The notes under the pieces are model-generated. The model worked only from the letters and a program-made list of their open reading frames with translations, made no database searches and was not told where the DNA came from. A stretch of DNA of 64,000 bases from Symbiodinium sp. CCMP2592 (taxonomy: Eukaryota; Sar; Dinophyceae; Suessiales; Symbiodiniaceae): positions 186,001 through 250,000 of the forward strand of contig CAJNDT010002057.1 of assembly GCA_905221615.1 (NCBI GenBank). The letters are read 5' to 3'. The position numbers were made by a program, and so were the translations under genes. Below are positions 63,868 through 64,000 of the stretch, piece after piece (position 1 is the first letter of the stretch; each line of letters begins with the position of its first letter).

Positions 63868-64000
63868 GATCGCACAGCGAAGGCTCGCACTCGAATTGGT
63901 TTTTCGCGAACAAAGACCTGTTTGGTAAGCTGCAGTCTTCCTAAGCTTCGAAATGTCATGCTCTGCATGAAACTGTGCTATGAAGCGTGAATCTGCATGC
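63815..64000 (-). repeat. 5' LTR, 186 bp visible
   Basis: Same sequence as 54951-55136 except one transition. The remaining ~108 bp should lie right of the window, ending near 64108. Confidence 0.93.

Larger units (their letters stand above)
54951..64000 (-). mobile_element. Ty1/copia-type LTR retrotransposon, right end cut by the window
   Basis: Both LTRs are visible as a direct repeat: 54951-55244 complete and 63815-64000 partial, differing at one base (55071 versus 63935) over 186 aligned bases. LTR ends read TGTTGA...TCAACA. Inside, on the minus strand, are a primer-binding site, gag, pol in copia order (protease, integrase, reverse transcriptase, RNase H) and a polypurine tract. By extrapolation the element ends near 64108, about 9.16 kb. 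Both ORFs are open throughout, so it looks young and perhaps autonomous. The left flank is degenerate telomere-like text ending ccctaa; the right flank, and hence a target duplication, is outside the window. It has the same orientation as SMC4. Confidence 0.96.

Overview
The window looks like nuclear DNA of a dinoflagellate, most likely a Symbiodiniaceae/Suessiales-type genome. Four things point there: a very long gene cut into tiny exons whose introns start mostly with GC or GA and end AG|G; intron and spacer DNA made largely of degenerate TTTAGGG/CCCTAAA (plant-type telomere motif) text; many short hairpin elements; and a large Ty1/copia-type retroelement of the sort common in these genomes. 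The species is inferred, not shown.

Layout. (1) Positions 1-11815: spacer with no gene I can recognise; degenerate telomere-like repeats, microsatellites, short hairpin elements and tandem repeats. (2) Positions 11816-54296, minus strand: the 3' two thirds of the condensin ATPase gene SMC4. I could place 50 exons (18-93 nt, about 2.5 kb of coding DNA in 42.5 kb). They form one phase-consistent chain from the pre-hinge coiled coil, through the hinge, the return coiled coil and the C-terminal ATPase lobe (signature motif, Walker B, D-loop) to a stop codon at 11816-11818. The N-terminal lobe with Walker A is not in the window. (3) Positions 54951 to beyond 64000, minus strand: an apparently intact copia-type LTR retrotransposon, about 9.16 kb by extrapolation. 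It has a 294-bp LTR, polypurine tract, likely primer-binding site, a 915-residue gag ORF and a 1941-residue pol ORF in the -1 frame. Because the 5' SMC4 exons must lie further right, the element probably sits inside an SMC4 intron in the same orientation.

Most unusual points. Pol carries, between integrase and reverse transcriptase, a domain that reads like a 2-oxoglutarate/Fe(II) oxygenase of the TET/JBP kind (H906-x-D908-x-x-N911 ... H980 ... R988); dinoflagellate DNA is known to contain hydroxymethyluracil, so the link is suggestive. Pol also ends in two hydrophobic segments and a small Cys/His module. In SMC4, most exons are flanked so that each intron begins with TTTAGGG-type text and ends with CCCTAAA-type text; intron ends could therefore pair. 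A 0.9-kb array of GGATCCGTTTT repeats (21492-22406) turns into its own inverted copy. At least eight families of roughly 100-bp hairpin elements recur through introns and spacer, some nested, some touching splice donors.

Most other open reading frames in the window are shadows or repeat translations and are left out.
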